Of a stretch of DNA of 64,000 nt, positions 54,446 through 63,982 are shown one piece after another. Where the stretch lies: the NCBI RefSeq assembly GCF_013449735.1, contig NZ_JACBNY010000006.1:40441-104440 (forward strand), in the 5' to 3' direction. Every line of letters starts with the position of its first letter. Within the stretch, counting starts at the first letter, position 1. A program made the position numbers and the translations under genes. The notes under the pieces were generated by a model. The model did no database searches, had not been told where the DNA came from, and saw only the letters and a program-made list of their open reading frames with translations. The DNA comes from Pseudolactococcus laudensis. GTDB lineage: Bacteria; Bacillota; Bacilli; Lactobacillales; Streptococcaceae.

Positions 54446-54801
54446 GAGGTCGGAACAAAACTTCCTCCTCAAATAAGTTATAAACGAATTCTAATGTAAA
54501 TAGAAATCGTTTATAGCTTATTTTTGTGTCATTTTCCCAAAAATGTAAAACAACATTATGAGTCATTCAGCGCATAATACGAATTTGGTATTCTTTTGGC
54601 AAAACAGTACCAAATTGGTAAGAAAAGTGCCGTTTTTGTGCGAAATTGGAATTCTTTTGGCAAAACAATACGAGATCGGTAAAAATAAGTTGTTTTTTGT
54701 GAAAAATTCGGATTCACTCAGCGTATAATACAAAAAAAGAGAAAAATAAACTGACAGGTTTACCTTTCTCTTTTGGTGACTAAGAACTTTTGTTCTAGTC
54801 T
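54446..54801 (+). repeat. Repeat family B, copy 4
   Basis: About 355 bases in the orientation of copy 1. Left end GGTCGGAACAAAACTTCC. Then the extra stem module found also in copy 2 (ATAAACGA...TCGTTTAT), two or more core units (GGCAAAACAGTACCAAATTGG, GGCAAAACAATACGAGATCGG), and a right hairpin AGAGAAAAATAAACTGACAG type. It ends GAACTTTTGTTC. It lies between the convergent busR and nitroreductase 3' ends. Confidence 0.82.
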
Positions 54802-54837
54802 ACTTTATTTTGGATTAAGTATTAATTTAGTTTTGTT

Positions 54838-55446
54838 TTAAGCGCCAAATACTTTAAAACGATCTTCATCAGCCATAAATTCTTTAGGACCAACTTCTGA
54901 TTCAGGAGAGCCAACAACAAGTTGACCACGAAGGTTCCAAGATGCTGGAATACCATAAGTTTTAGCAACAGTTGCATTAATCACTGGATTATAGTGTTGC
55001 AAATTAGCGCCAAGACCAAGCTCGCTCAAAGCAACCCAAGCATTTACTGACGCGATCCCTGTTGATTGTTCAGACCAAACTGGGAAGTTATCCGCATAAA
55101 GTGGAAATTGTTCTTGCAAGCTTTTCACGACATCAGTATCTTCAAAGAAAAGCGCAGTCAAGCCAGCAGCTGCAAAGCTATCTAATTTAGCTTTAGTGCC
55201 TTCCCAAGCTGATTCTGGTACACCTTGACGATCCATTTCAGCTTTAAGGTCAGTGGCAACAATTTCTTGCCAAAGTTTATTATGCTCAGCACCAGCTAAA
55301 ATCAAAACACGTGATGTTTGACTGTTAAAAGCTGATGGTGACAATTTAACCGCTTCTTTAATTGTTGCTGTTGCTTTTTCAACATCAACAGCTTTTCCTA
55401 AAGCGTAGATAGAACGACGATTTGCTAATGATTCCAAGAATGACAT
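54838..55446 (-). CDS. cinD: Nitroreductase, CinD-like
   Basis: 202 aa. FMN-binding nitroreductase of the oxygen-insensitive type: N-terminal ANRRSIYALGK (Arg/Ser for FMN phosphate), SPSAFNSQTSRVLIL and the C-terminal GSPESEVGPKEF. Lactococcal CinD is a copper-induced nitroreductase/quinone reductase; two perfect cop boxes in the promoter support the name. An unusual leader of about 325 bases lies between that promoter and the gene. RBS AGGAG. Confidence 0.82.
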   Translation of the reverse strand: MSFLESLANRRSIYALGKAVDVEKATATIKEAVKLSPSAFNSQTSRVLILAGAEHNKLWQEIVATDLKAEMDRQGVPESAWEGTKAKLDSFAAAGLTALFFEDTDVVKSLQEQFPLYADNFPVWSEQSTGIASVNAWVALSELGLGANLQHYNPVINATVAKTYGIPASWNLRGQLVVGSPESEVGPKEFMADEDRFKVFGA

Positions 55447-55764
55447 AATTTTTCTCCTAATTTGAACTTCAAGCTAACTTCCAATCAACGCCTAAGCGAC
55501 AAATCGCAAAGGCACGTTGCCTCTAGTATTTTCGTAAACCACTAAAGTGGCAACTACAATACCATAGAAAAATAGATGATTTGTAGAACCTACGCAATCG
55601 CAGGAGCACCTTCAAATCCCTAATTTTCTACGGAAATTTGCGACCGCGTCGCACCGCTTTCAGTATCATCCGTTAAAATAAATTTAATTTTTTAGGAGAC
55701 GTCTTCTATGTGGGTTCGCGATTCATTTGAAATCTCAAACACTTTAATACCCTCGTCTCACGTT
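55447..55764 (-). other. Long untranslated leader of cinD
   Basis: About 320 bases between promoter and start codon without a convincing ORF. Hairpins visible: GTTGCC/GGCAAC (55518-55553, enclosing CCACTAAAGTGG), GTAGAA/TTCTAC (about 55583-55630) and GCGAC/GTCGC (55639-55651). No known riboswitch is recognised and there is no obvious terminator. Confidence 0.5.
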
Positions 55765-55803
55765 TACAAATGTAATTTTATCACATTAATTTACACTTGT
55801 AAA
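55765..55803 (-). promoter_or_regulatory. cinD promoter with two cop boxes
   Basis: Minus strand TTTACA (55803-55798), 17 bases, TAAAAT (55780-55775). Cop boxes TACACTTGTA (55792-55801) and TACAAATGTA (55765-55774) match TACANNTGTA and overlap the -35 and the start-site side of the -10. That is the layout of CopR/CopY-repressed promoters. Confidence 0.85.
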
Positions 55804-55863
55804 CAATTTAGCTCAGAAAATTTTCTTGACTCCCAATACACGTCCTGAGTCACAAAAGAATAC

Positions 55864-55890
55864 AAAAAAGGATTAGCTACCTAACCCTTT
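55864..55890 (-). terminator. Terminator overlapping the DUF1033 gene end
   Basis: Minus strand AGGGTTAG, a short loop, CTAATCCT and TTTTT (one wobble pair). The stem includes the stop codon. Confidence 0.7.
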
Positions 55891-56244
55891 AAATTGACAA
55901 ATTTTATGAGGCGTCACCCCCGAAGTCTTAGCATATGGCAGCCGATTCTCAAAAGTCTCTACTGGATGCCACTCTTCTAAAAGCGCCAAACCATGATACT
56001 GTTGCAAATCCTCTGCACATTCCGTACACCACCGTTTCTCAGACTTCACCCAAAAAGCCGACAAAAAATCTTCCTGACTTTTAAACTCCGGATAATCATG
56101 TGCTAAGCGTTGCCACTCCTGCTTATAGGCCTTCAACGCATCGTAAAAATTATCAAATTCATATTTAGCGACAATGTCATCTCGCCAATTTTCAAAAAAC
56201 CACCATGGCTCATTATCACCACGCATTTCAACTACTCTGTACAT
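55873..56244 (-). CDS. DUF1033-family protein
   Basis: 123 aa. The N-terminus MYRVVEMRGDNEPWWFFENW matches the conserved opening of DUF1033, small cytosolic proteins of Streptococcaceae with unknown function. Aromatic-rich, with a CTEC pair (about residues 73-76) that could bind a metal together with the late Cys. It follows mrnC on the same strand after 52 bases. Confidence 0.8.
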   Translation of the reverse strand: MYRVVEMRGDNEPWWFFENWRDDIVAKYEFDNFYDALKAYKQEWQRLAHDYPEFKSQEDFLSAFWVKSEKRWCTECAEDLQQYHGLALLEEWHPVETFENRLPYAKTSGVTPHKICQFKGLGS

Positions 56245-56296
56245 ATCCCAACCTCTTATATGTTCTCTATTTTACAGAAAACATTAAGATTTTTCA

Positions 56297-56695
56297 TCAA
56301 ATTTGCTCAGAGATTTTCTCAAGGCAATAATTGGCTAGAAAGGCAACCCTATCGTGCTTGTGGGTCAAATGGTTGAAACCAAAGATAGCCTCAAAACCAG
56401 TTGAGATTCGATAGGTGACGACATCCGTGTTTTTGGCTGTCGTTTTACTATGCGCATTGCGCCCTCGCTTGAAATAGACTAGCTCTTCCTCTGTCAAAAT
56501 ATCATCTTTTCCCATTTCAGAAATGAGAAATGCTTGCGCTTTTGCACTGACAAACTTCACCGCAGTTTTTTGTAATTCACCAGGTTTCGTAATCCCCTGT
56601 GATAGCAAATAGTCTCGTACAAATACTTCATAGACAGCATCACCAGCATAAGCTAGAGCAATACCATTTAATAAATCAGCTCGAAATTCAGTCAC
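56297..56695 (-). CDS. mrnC: Mini-ribonuclease III
   Basis: 132 aa. RNase III catalytic domain without a dsRNA-binding domain: [18 protein letters not shown] holds the signature Asp, and RGRNAHSK lies in the middle. It matures 23S rRNA ends in Firmicutes. Overlaps cysS by eight bases; the cysS-mrnC pairing is conserved. Confidence 0.92.
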   Translation of the reverse strand: MTEFRADLLNGIALAYAGDAVYEVFVRDYLLSQGITKPGELQKTAVKFVSAKAQAFLISEMGKDDILTEEELVYFKRGRNAHSKTTAKNTDVVTYRISTGFEAIFGFNHLTHKHDRVAFLANYCLEKISEQI

Positions 56696-58061
56696 GTGTC
56701 CACCTCACACCATCTGGTGTATCTAATAAAGCAATCCCTTGTGCTTTTAAATCATCACGGATTTTATCTGACAAGGCAAAATCACGATTTTCTCTTGCAA
56801 TTTGTCGCTCAGCAATCAATTGTTCAATCTCAGCATCTAACATTTCTTCTGGTTCAAATTGAATGCCGATAATAGACAGGATTTCTTCAAATAAACTCCG
56901 CGCTTCCATAGAAAAATTACCTTGATTGATATATTTTATCAATTCATAAAAAACAGTTAAACCATTTGAAATATTAAAGTCATTGTCCATTTCTTTGATG
57001 AAATCCTGACGAAAACCATCAATTTCCTGGTCTGGAATTTGTGCCGCCACTGGATTCTGCGCAATTTCAAATGTTAATTTATCATAAGCATTTTTGATTT
57101 TTTTGAGATTATTTTCAGCATCTTTAACCGTATCATCACTGAAAGCAAGTGGCTTACGATAATGTTGTGATACTAAGAAAAAGCGTAAAATTTGCCCATC
57201 AACGGCTTGCAACATATCATGAACAGTTTTAAAATTCCCCAGAGACTTAGACATTTTTTCACCGTCTGCTGCTGTTACAAAACCATTGTGGAGCCAATAT
57301 TTGGCAAAGGTATGACCCGTTTTCGCCTCAGACTGGGCGATTTCATTGGTGTGATGTGGGAATTCTAAGTCCGCACCACCACCATGAATATCAATCGTAT
57401 CGCCTAAAATACTTGTCGCCATGACAGAACATTCAATATGCCACCCTGGTCGACCAGCGCCCCATGGACTTTCCCATGAGGGCTCGTCTGCCTTACTTGA
57501 TTTCCAGAGAGCAAAATCAAGCGGGTCTTCTTTGTTAAGCTCAACTGTATCCGTCCGACCAGAAGCTCCAGCTTCTAATTCGTCCAAGTTTTTATTAGCC
57601 AAGCGCCCATAGTCCGCAAACTTTTTAACGCGGAAAAATACATCACCATCTGAAACGTAAGCAAAGTCCTTTGCAACCAAAACTTCAATAAAAGCAATGA
57701 TTTCTGGCATAAATTCAAGCACGCGTGGATTTCTTGTTGCTGCTTTCACTCCAAGCGCTTGTGTATCTGCAAAGAAAGCCTGAATATAAGTCTCAACCAA
57801 AGTTTCAATTGACACATTAGCAGTCTTAGCCGCCTGAATGATTTTATCATCCACATCTGTAAAATTAGATACAAAAGTCACCGCATAACCGCGATACTCT
57901 AAATATTTACGAATTGTATCAAAAGCTACAACTGACCGGGCATTTCCGATATGAATGTAGTTATAAACGGTCGGGCCACAAACATACATTTTAACCTCAC
58001 CTGAAACAAGTGGAACAAAATCTTCCTTTTCACGAGTTAAGGTGTTATAAAGTTTAATCAT
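56688..58061 (-). CDS. cysS: Cysteinyl-tRNA synthetase
   Basis: 457 aa from the ATG at 58061 with AAGGAG upstream; the longer reading lacks a ribosome site. Class I signature HIGNAR (HIGH), zinc ligands in MYVCGPTVY and GWHIECS with the following HH, and KMSKS ([10 protein letters not shown]). Full length. In an apparent cysE-cysS-mrnC operon linking cysteine synthesis and charging. Confidence 0.96.
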   Translation of the reverse strand: MIKLYNTLTREKEDFVPLVSGEVKMYVCGPTVYNYIHIGNARSVVAFDTIRKYLEYRGYAVTFVSNFTDVDDKIIQAAKTANVSIETLVETYIQAFFADTQALGVKAATRNPRVLEFMPEIIAFIEVLVAKDFAYVSDGDVFFRVKKFADYGRLANKNLDELEAGASGRTDTVELNKEDPLDFALWKSSKADEPSWESPWGAGRPGWHIECSVMATSILGDTIDIHGGGADLEFPHHTNEIAQSEAKTGHTFAKYWLHNGFVTAADGEKMSKSLGNFKTVHDMLQAVDGQILRFFLVSQHYRKPLAFSDDTVKDAENNLKKIKNAYDKLTFEIAQNPVAAQIPDQEIDGFRQDFIKEMDNDFNISNGLTVFYELIKYINQGNFSMEARSLFEEILSIIGIQFEPEEMLDAEIEQLIAERQIARENRDFALSDKIRDDLKAQGIALLDTPDGVRWTRD

Positions 58062-58138
58062 TTCATTCTCCTTGAGTTTATTACCCTCTATAAAAGAAGT
58101 GTCTCCTTCATCTGACGACATCTGCAGTAGATAAATTA

Positions 58139-58732
58139 CTAGATGCCACCCATATGGTCATAAAAACTCACGTGGCGTTCACGTTCAAGTTTAGCACGAT
58201 CACGCTCAGGTGTCACTGGTCCGTGTACACGAACAATCTTAGCAGGCACACCTACAACCGTTACAGCTGTGGGCACATCTTTTGTCACAACAGCACTAGC
58301 ACCAACTCTGGCATTCTCACCAATCTCAATCGGCCCTAATAATTGGGCATGAGCCGAAATCAAAGCACCACGTCTGACACTTGGATGACGTTTGCCCGTA
58401 TCTTTTCCTGTTCCTCCCAATGTCACGCCGTGATATAATTTAGCCCCAGTCTCGACAACAGCTGTTTCACCAATGACAAGGCCAGAACCATGGTCAATGA
58501 ATACGCCATTTTCTATCACGGCACCTGGATGTATTTCAATCTGTGTCAAAAAACGCCAAAATTGCGAATGCATACGACCCAGTAGTTTAAAATGGTGACA
58601 CCACAAAAAATGCGAAACTTTGTGTGCCGCTAATGCCTTAATTCCTGGAGATGTCAAAAGTATCTCAAAATTATAGCGTGCGGCAGGATCATTTTCCTTC
58701 ACAGCCTCAAACGCTTCTTGCCAAAAACCCAT
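58139..58732 (-). CDS. cysE: Serine O-acetyltransferase
   Basis: 197 aa. N-terminal helical domain, then left-handed beta-helix hexapeptide repeats (IEIHPGAVIENGVFIDHG, VTLGGTGKDTGKRHPSV). Catalytic His in DHGSG and active-site HGVTLGG. Makes O-acetylserine for cysteine synthesis. 77 bases before cysS. Confidence 0.93.
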   Translation of the reverse strand: MGFWQEAFEAVKENDPAARYNFEILLTSPGIKALAAHKVSHFLWCHHFKLLGRMHSQFWRFLTQIEIHPGAVIENGVFIDHGSGLVIGETAVVETGAKLYHGVTLGGTGKDTGKRHPSVRRGALISAHAQLLGPIEIGENARVGASAVVTKDVPTAVTVVGVPAKIVRVHGPVTPERDRAKLERERHVSFYDHMGGI

Positions 58733-58789
58733 TGTGTTCTAAACCTCCTGTTCTCTTGTCAAAAAAGTCAAGACAACTATCAACCTCTG

Positions 58790-59572
58790 CTAATCATTAG
58801 CCTCACTTGAAATATTTAAAGCATCCCAGAGAATGACAGACTTTTCGTAGTCAACTGCATCAAAAGGGTCAACCGCAACACCTAAAACGTCTTCTAAATC
58901 ATTGATGCCCATGCTTGGATGTTGTAAGTCCTTTAACTGCCAAATTAGCACTAAGCCATCATGCTCTTGAAAAGGAATGCCAAAATCAGCATGGTTATAC
59001 CATTTGGCAAAACTTAGAATATTAGTAAATACTGGTACAAAACTTTCACCATTAGGCTTAGAGAGTGTCGCAAAAATTCGCGCAGTCTCACCATCCGCTG
59101 TTGTTCTAGCAAAAGCAGGCATCAAATAATACCGCTCTATTTGTGATTTACCCTGACTAGCAGAGCCTAGGAGTTTATTTAAGACATCCGTATAATAATT
59201 AAGAAAAGCAACTAAGTCACTACGGCCTAACATAATCGCATTGTTTGCATCTTGTCCGGTAGGTTGTAAGTTAAAGGCAATCGCATCAAATTCTTGTGAC
59301 AATAAGTTATCAACAACAGTCATGAATGGTTGATTGACAAAAGTTAAAGGTTCTGTCACGCGTTCTTGAAAGTTTGATAAAGCATCCGCTGATGTAAAAA
59401 CAGGGATAACATTTTTATCTTCAATCGGTAGGACAAATGGTTCTGCAATTCCAACAACGGTATAGGTATGTAGGGCGTGAACAAAGCCAATATCTATCAC
59501 AAAGTTACCTGAATCCGCGATAAAATCTCGTAGGCGCTCATCAAGTTCTGGGCTAAATTGGTAATCAGTCAT
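58790..59572 (-). CDS. SseB-like domain protein
   Basis: 260 aa, soluble. Residues about 20-130 read like the SseB N-terminal domain (VLPIEDKNVIPVFTSADALSNF is the characteristic core). A second half follows with a similar FVPVFTNILSFAKW pattern, so it may be an internal duplication. The role is unknown; SseB-like proteins accompany housekeeping genes in lactic acid bacteria. Same strand as cysE, 57 bases upstream. Confidence 0.72.
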   Translation of the reverse strand: MTDYQFSPELDERLRDFIADSGNFVIDIGFVHALHTYTVVGIAEPFVLPIEDKNVIPVFTSADALSNFQERVTEPLTFVNQPFMTVVDNLLSQEFDAIAFNLQPTGQDANNAIMLGRSDLVAFLNYYTDVLNKLLGSASQGKSQIERYYLMPAFARTTADGETARIFATLSKPNGESFVPVFTNILSFAKWYNHADFGIPFQEHDGLVLIWQLKDLQHPSMGINDLEDVLGVAVDPFDAVDYEKSVILWDALNISSEAND

Positions 59573-59742
59573 TTTTTCTCATTTCTGGATATCTTGTCTT
59601 TTTCTATCTGTTACATATCATGTTTGTGCAATTTATTAGACTTTTTTCAACATCTGACAAGTATCAATTTGATATTATTAGTCCTATTTTACCATAAAAT
59701 TGCTCTATTTTTGACATCTAGTCACTAAATTAACTTGAACAA

Positions 59743-59764
59743 AAAAACGCCATCTTGGCGTTTT
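59743..59764 (-). terminator. Terminator after lipoprotein gene
   Basis: AAAACGCCA, TCT, TGGCGTTTT, nine perfect pairs with T and A tracts; it serves the minus-strand lipoprotein gene. Confidence 0.92.
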
Positions 59765-59790
59765 AAATTGGAAACTTTGATTATCCAATA

Positions 59791-60915
59791 TTATTCAGCT
59801 GCTTTAACTTCTGTTTTACCAGTTACGTCATATTTAGCAGTTGCATCTAATTTATTATAAGCATCAAGTTGTTCTTGTGTTGCAAAGTAAAGATTACCAT
59901 CAATCTTGGCCGTTACTTGTTTGCCATCAACATCTTTACCATTTTGTGCAGCAAAACCAATTGCAGATTTAGTCACATAGACATCACCTTTGATACCACC
60001 GTTAGAAATAACTGTAAATGGTGAATTAACAATAACTTTCTTAACAGTTAAAGTATATGTTTTCGTAACTTGATGTTTGTCGTTTTGTGTATAAAGACCA
60101 ACCTTACGGGCAATTTCTCCTTTAGAACCAAGGAAAGTACCATCAATGGTTAAAGTTTTATCAGAAGCATCGATATCAGCAGTTGCCGCACCAAGCCATG
60201 CACCATTTTTACCAAGTGTATCTGCTAAATCATCAAATTTTTCAGTGCCTTTTGTTGCGCCTGTTTTAACGTCAGAAACTTTATCGTAGCTGATAGCGCC
60301 ACCTTTAGCTGCAACAGAAATCGCACCTGGTTTCACTGTCGTTACATCAGAAGCTTCAACTTTAACTTCACCAGTTACAGTCCCTTTATCAGCAGCATCT
60401 AGTGCTTCATAAGCTGTTTTTAGGTCGTCAGAGGCAAAAATCAAATTACCATCAATTTTACCAGTACCTTCAAATTTAAAACCTGATGCATTGACGTACA
60501 CGTCACCTTTAACTGTACCTTGAGCAATTGCAAAACCTGGTGATTTTACAACTAATTTTTTAACAGTTAAAGTAAAAGTTGCTTCTGGTTTATGGTCAGC
60601 ACCTGATTTGTAAAGGGCAAGTTCACGGTTGACTTGACCGTCTCCTGCAAATAAACCTTCAACAGTCAAAACTTTGTCAGATGCATCTACATCTTTTGTC
60701 ACTGCATTTAACCAAGCACCATTAGCTGCAAAACCTTTTGACAAGGTGTCAAAGCTATCTGTTCCTTGTGTTGCGCCAGTGAAAGCTTCAGCAGTCTTAG
60801 CTGAATCAGTTGTTTTGTCATCAGTTGTTTTGTCACTTGAACCGCCACAAGCAGTCAAGAATGTCACTGATAACGCAGAAACTGCCAAAAGTGAGATTAA
60901 CTTCGTTTTTTTCAT
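59791..60915 (-). CDS. Lipoprotein with two tandem repeats, function unknown
   Basis: 374 aa from the ATG at 60915, preceded by AAGGAGG. Signal peptide MKKTKLISLLAVSALSV and lipobox LTAC, then a Thr/Asp/Lys-rich linker (about 25-45). The rest is two homologous units of about 165 residues: GAWLNAVTKDVDASDKVLTV and GAWLGAATADIDASDKTLTI mark equivalent positions. Each unit also holds GDVYV and KIDGNL motifs in beta-rich context. Surface exposed. No family recognised; near-consensus promoter and cre imply high, carbon-regulated expression. Confidence 0.75.
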   Translation of the reverse strand: MKKTKLISLLAVSALSVTFLTACGGSSDKTTDDKTTDSAKTAEAFTGATQGTDSFDTLSKGFAANGAWLNAVTKDVDASDKVLTVEGLFAGDGQVNRELALYKSGADHKPEATFTLTVKKLVVKSPGFAIAQGTVKGDVYVNASGFKFEGTGKIDGNLIFASDDLKTAYEALDAADKGTVTGEVKVEASDVTTVKPGAISVAAKGGAISYDKVSDVKTGATKGTEKFDDLADTLGKNGAWLGAATADIDASDKTLTIDGTFLGSKGEIARKVGLYTQNDKHQVTKTYTLTVKKVIVNSPFTVISNGGIKGDVYVTKSAIGFAAQNGKDVDGKQVTAKIDGNLYFATQEQLDAYNKLDATAKYDVTGKTEVKAAE

Positions 60916-61017
60916 GAGATAGGCCTCCTTTTTTAGTTCACCGTACAAATAACGGTGAAACTTGCCCTAAATATAATTTTAGTATAGATAAACTTTCAGA
61001 AAAAACTCATCTTTTTC

Positions 61018-61066
61018 TGAAATCGTTTACACATGTTATTTTAGCACTTCCTATTTTTAAAGTCAA
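61018..61066 (-). promoter_or_regulatory. Promoter and cre of lipoprotein gene
   Basis: Minus strand TTGACT (61066-61061), 17 bases, TAAAAT (61043-61038). The cre TGAAATCGTTTACA (61018-61031) lies at the expected start site. A 10-bp inverted repeat (60996-61021) follows in the leader. 61068-61293 holds the divergent prs promoter (TAAAAT near 61253) and nothing else clear. Confidence 0.78.
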
Positions 61067-61293
61067 GTCATATCCTAATTGCTCATAATCCCCTCCTCAT
61101 GCCTGATATTATAAGCCTTTTTTCGTCTGAAAATTTACTCAATATTATGGTTTAGTTGTCATTTCCTTAGATGAAACTGGGTATTTTATGCACTTATACT
61201 GACAACATTATCTCACAATAAGATAAGACTACTCTTTTCCTCTTTTTTTTGGTAAAATAGAGTCAGTAAATTTATTTGTAGAAATGGACGAAA

Positions 61294-62259
61294 ATGACTT
61301 ACAAAGACAAGCATATCAAACTCTTCTCACTTAACTCAAACTTAGAATTGGCGCAAAAAATTTCTGAATGCGCGGGTATTCCCCTCAGCAAAATTGAATC
61401 TAAACAATTTTCTGACGGCGAAATCCAAATCAACATTGAAGAAAGTGTCCGTGGTTTTGACATTTTCATCGTTCAATCGACATCTTATCCTGTCAACACA
61501 CATTTGTGGGAATTACTCATCATGATTGATGCCTGTAAACGCGCCAGTGCTAATACAGTCAACATCGTGATGCCATACTATGGCTATGCACGTCAAGACA
61601 GAACAGCATCACCTCGCGAACCCATTACGGCTAAATTGGTGGCTAATATGCTGACAACTGCAGGCGCTGACCGTATTTTAACGCTTGATTTACATGCTGT
61701 TCAAGTCCAAGGTTTCTTCGATATTCCTGCTGACAATCTCTACACTGTTCCTTTGTTTGCTGAATATTATCAGTCACAAGGCTTAGTAGGCGATGATGTT
61801 GTCGTTGTAGCCCCTAAAAACTCTGGTATTAAACGCGCACGTTCATTAGCAGACTATCTGGAAAGCCCACTTGCAATCGTCGATTATGCAGATGACGACC
61901 AAAAACGTGAAAATGGCTACATTATTGGCGATGTCAAAAACAAAAATGTCATTTTGATTGATGATATTTTGAACACAGGTAAAACCTTCTCTAGCGCTGC
62001 AGTCATCGCAAAAGATGCTGGTGCTATGGATGTCTATGCCGTTGCATCGCACGGCTTATTCACGCCAGGTGCTGCTAACCGCCTAAACGCTGCACCAATT
62101 TCAGAAGTACTTGTTACAGACTCTGTCAAAACTGAAACACCTAAACCTGATGTAATTAAATACCTTAGTGCGGCACCTCTACTCGCACACGCCATCATCC
62201 GTATCCACGAAAATAAACCTGTCAGCCCACTCTTTCAATACAATAAAGCAACTGATTAA
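61294..62259 (+). CDS. prs: Ribose-phosphate pyrophosphokinase
   Basis: 321 aa. Converts ribose-5-P and ATP to [20 protein letters not shown] at the N-terminus, the ATP/regulatory flexible loop YGYARQDR (about 100), [12 protein letters not shown], and the PRPP-binding loop [14 protein letters not shown] (about 225-240). Class I, full length. Followed by nifS and DUF1831, as in streptococci. Confidence 0.95.
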   Translation: MTYKDKHIKLFSLNSNLELAQKISECAGIPLSKIESKQFSDGEIQINIEESVRGFDIFIVQSTSYPVNTHLWELLIMIDACKRASANTVNIVMPYYGYARQDRTASPREPITAKLVANMLTTAGADRILTLDLHAVQVQGFFDIPADNLYTVPLFAEYYQSQGLVGDDVVVVAPKNSGIKRARSLADYLESPLAIVDYADDDQKRENGYIIGDVKNKNVILIDDILNTGKTFSSAAVIAKDAGAMDVYAVASHGLFTPGAANRLNAAPISEVLVTDSVKTETPKPDVIKYLSAAPLLAHAIIRIHENKPVSPLFQYNKATD

Positions 62260-62279
62260 CTGACATAGAAATGATAATT

Positions 62280-62324
62280 AAAGCTCAGGTATTTGACCAT
62301 ATCACGGTTGAATACCTGAGCTTT
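62280..62324 (+). terminator. Strong hairpin between prs and nifS
   Basis: AAAGCTCAGGTATT and AATACCTGAGCTTT, a perfect 14-bp stem with a 17-base loop. Only three T end it, so it may be partial termination or an RNA-processing site rather than a full stop. Confidence 0.6.
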
Positions 62325-62342
62325 GATGCAATAGGTAATAAC

Positions 62343-63464
62343 ATGATTTATCTTGATAATGCTGCAACCACACCTGTTCTACCTGAAGTTTCACAAGCAA
62401 TGTTAAACACCCTCAACACAACATTTGGTAATCCGTCCAGCATCCATAGCTACGGTCGTTCTGCCGGTAAAGTGATTCGCGAAGCCCGTAAAACAATTGC
62501 AGCTATCTTAGACGCTCCCGCTAGAAACATCATCTTCACATCTGGCGGCTCTGAAGCTAATAACCAAGCTCTTATCGGTTATGCCCTAGCCAATCGAGAC
62601 AAGGGTAACCATATTGTCGTGACAGCAATAGAACATCACGCTGTACTTCACACCGTCCAATATTTGCAAGACCGCCACGGCTTTGATATCACTCTCGTTA
62701 AACCTAACCCAGATGGTAGCTATACTGCAGATTTAATCACAAACGCTCTAAGAGACGATACCATTATGGTCTCAACCATGTATGCCAACAACGAGACGGG
62801 TCAAATCCTACCAATCGCTGAAATTGCTAAGCGCTTAAAAACACATCAAGCTGTCTACCATGTTGATGCCGTCCAAGTTATGGGGAAACTATCCGTTCAT
62901 CCCATCGCACTTGGCATTGACTTCCTCTCTGCTTCCGCCCATAAATTCCATGGACCAAAAGGCGTCGGATTCCTCTACCACGGTGATTTAAAATTCGATA
63001 ACCTCATACATGGAGGTGAGCAAGAAAACGGACGACGTGCAGGTACTGAAAGCATTCATAATATTGTCGGCATGGCTACAGCACTTGAGATTTCAGCTCA
63101 ATATCTTGATAGCAATTATGACAAAGTCTCAGCACTCAAGACACACCTTCTCTCTGAACTAGACGGCCTTGACTACTATATTAATGCCTTTGGAGAAACC
63201 ATGCCACACGTACTTAATCTCGGTTTCCCTGGCTTCAATCAAGATCTTTTACTGATGAAATTAGACCTGCAAGGCGTTGCCATCTCCACTGGTTCTGCTT
63301 GTACCGCAGGTGCCATTGAACCTTCACATGTCCTTGAAGCAGTCTACGGCAAAACATCTGCTAAACTCAAAGAATCAGTCAGGGTCTCTTTATCAGATTT
63401 AACAACCCCTGAGGATATCTCAGAATTTGTCCGCATCTTGAAATCAATCTTAGCACAAAAATAA
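62343..63464 (+). CDS. Cysteine desulfurase (NifS/IscS class)
   Basis: 373 aa from the ATG at 62343 (MIYLDNAATTP), which has AGGT upstream; the longer frame runs through the hairpin and is not used. PLP Lys in SASAHKFHGPKG (about 200). Active-site Cys in STGSACTAGA (about 322) with the long catalytic loop of group I enzymes. Provides sulfur for tRNA thiolation or Fe-S assembly. 58 bases before a DUF1831 gene. Confidence 0.92.
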   Translation: MIYLDNAATTPVLPEVSQAMLNTLNTTFGNPSSIHSYGRSAGKVIREARKTIAAILDAPARNIIFTSGGSEANNQALIGYALANRDKGNHIVVTAIEHHAVLHTVQYLQDRHGFDITLVKPNPDGSYTADLITNALRDDTIMVSTMYANNETGQILPIAEIAKRLKTHQAVYHVDAVQVMGKLSVHPIALGIDFLSASAHKFHGPKGVGFLYHGDLKFDNLIHGGEQENGRRAGTESIHNIVGMATALEISAQYLDSNYDKVSALKTHLLSELDGLDYYINAFGETMPHVLNLGFPGFNQDLLLMKLDLQGVAISTGSACTAGAIEPSHVLEAVYGKTSAKLKESVRVSLSDLTTPEDISEFVRILKSILAQK

Positions 63465-63526
63465 TCGTATATATTAGAAAGGAGATTTGATTGGTCTAGC
63501 TAATTAAACCAATCAAAAACCTACCC

Positions 63527-63868
63527 ATGGCATTTGTCACTGAAAAACACTTGGATGATAGTCAATACACTTATAAACTCTCACCTAGCATCAAAAAATA
63601 CACACTCATGGATACAACCTTTATTAAAAATAAACTTGGTAACTATGAGCTTACTCGCATTTTAGAAAACGTCCCCAACTCAGGTGACGGCCCACTGCTT
63701 AAAATCATCGTCAAATCTGATTTATCAGGTTTTAAACTTTCTATCACTGATAAATCAGGTCTGAAAAACATGAATATTTTCAAATCAGCTGACAACAAAA
63801 TGATTCAAGAAAAATTCTATTTCCAAATGAATGCACTTGTTGACTGCGGTGTCTTTGTTAAAGCATAA
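63527..63868 (+). CDS. DUF1831-family protein
   Basis: 113 aa. MAFVTEKHLDDSQYTYKLSP resembles the DUF1831 proteins found next to cysteine desulfurase genes in lactobacilli and streptococci, where a role in sulfur transfer is suspected but not shown. No Cys-rich motif except one near the C-terminus (VDCGVF). Confidence 0.72.
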   Translation: MAFVTEKHLDDSQYTYKLSPSIKKYTLMDTTFIKNKLGNYELTRILENVPNSGDGPLLKIIVKSDLSGFKLSITDKSGLKNMNIFKSADNKMIQEKFYFQMNALVDCGVFVKA

Positions 63869-63885
63869 TAAAAGGCTCTATAATA

Positions 63886-63918
63886 AATCGTGTGGGAAAA
63901 TTTCCCAGGCGATTTTTT
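63886..63918 (+). terminator. Terminator after DUF1831 gene
   Basis: AATCG-TGGGAAA-A-TTTCCCA-CGATT with two unpaired bases on each side, then TTTTT. It may belong to the insertion-sequence end and isolate it from read-in. Confidence 0.75.
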
Positions 63919-63982
63919 TGCATAAAAAAATCCTTCCTTCTATAATGTGAGTTACTAAGCAACACAAAAGAGAAGGAAAGAC

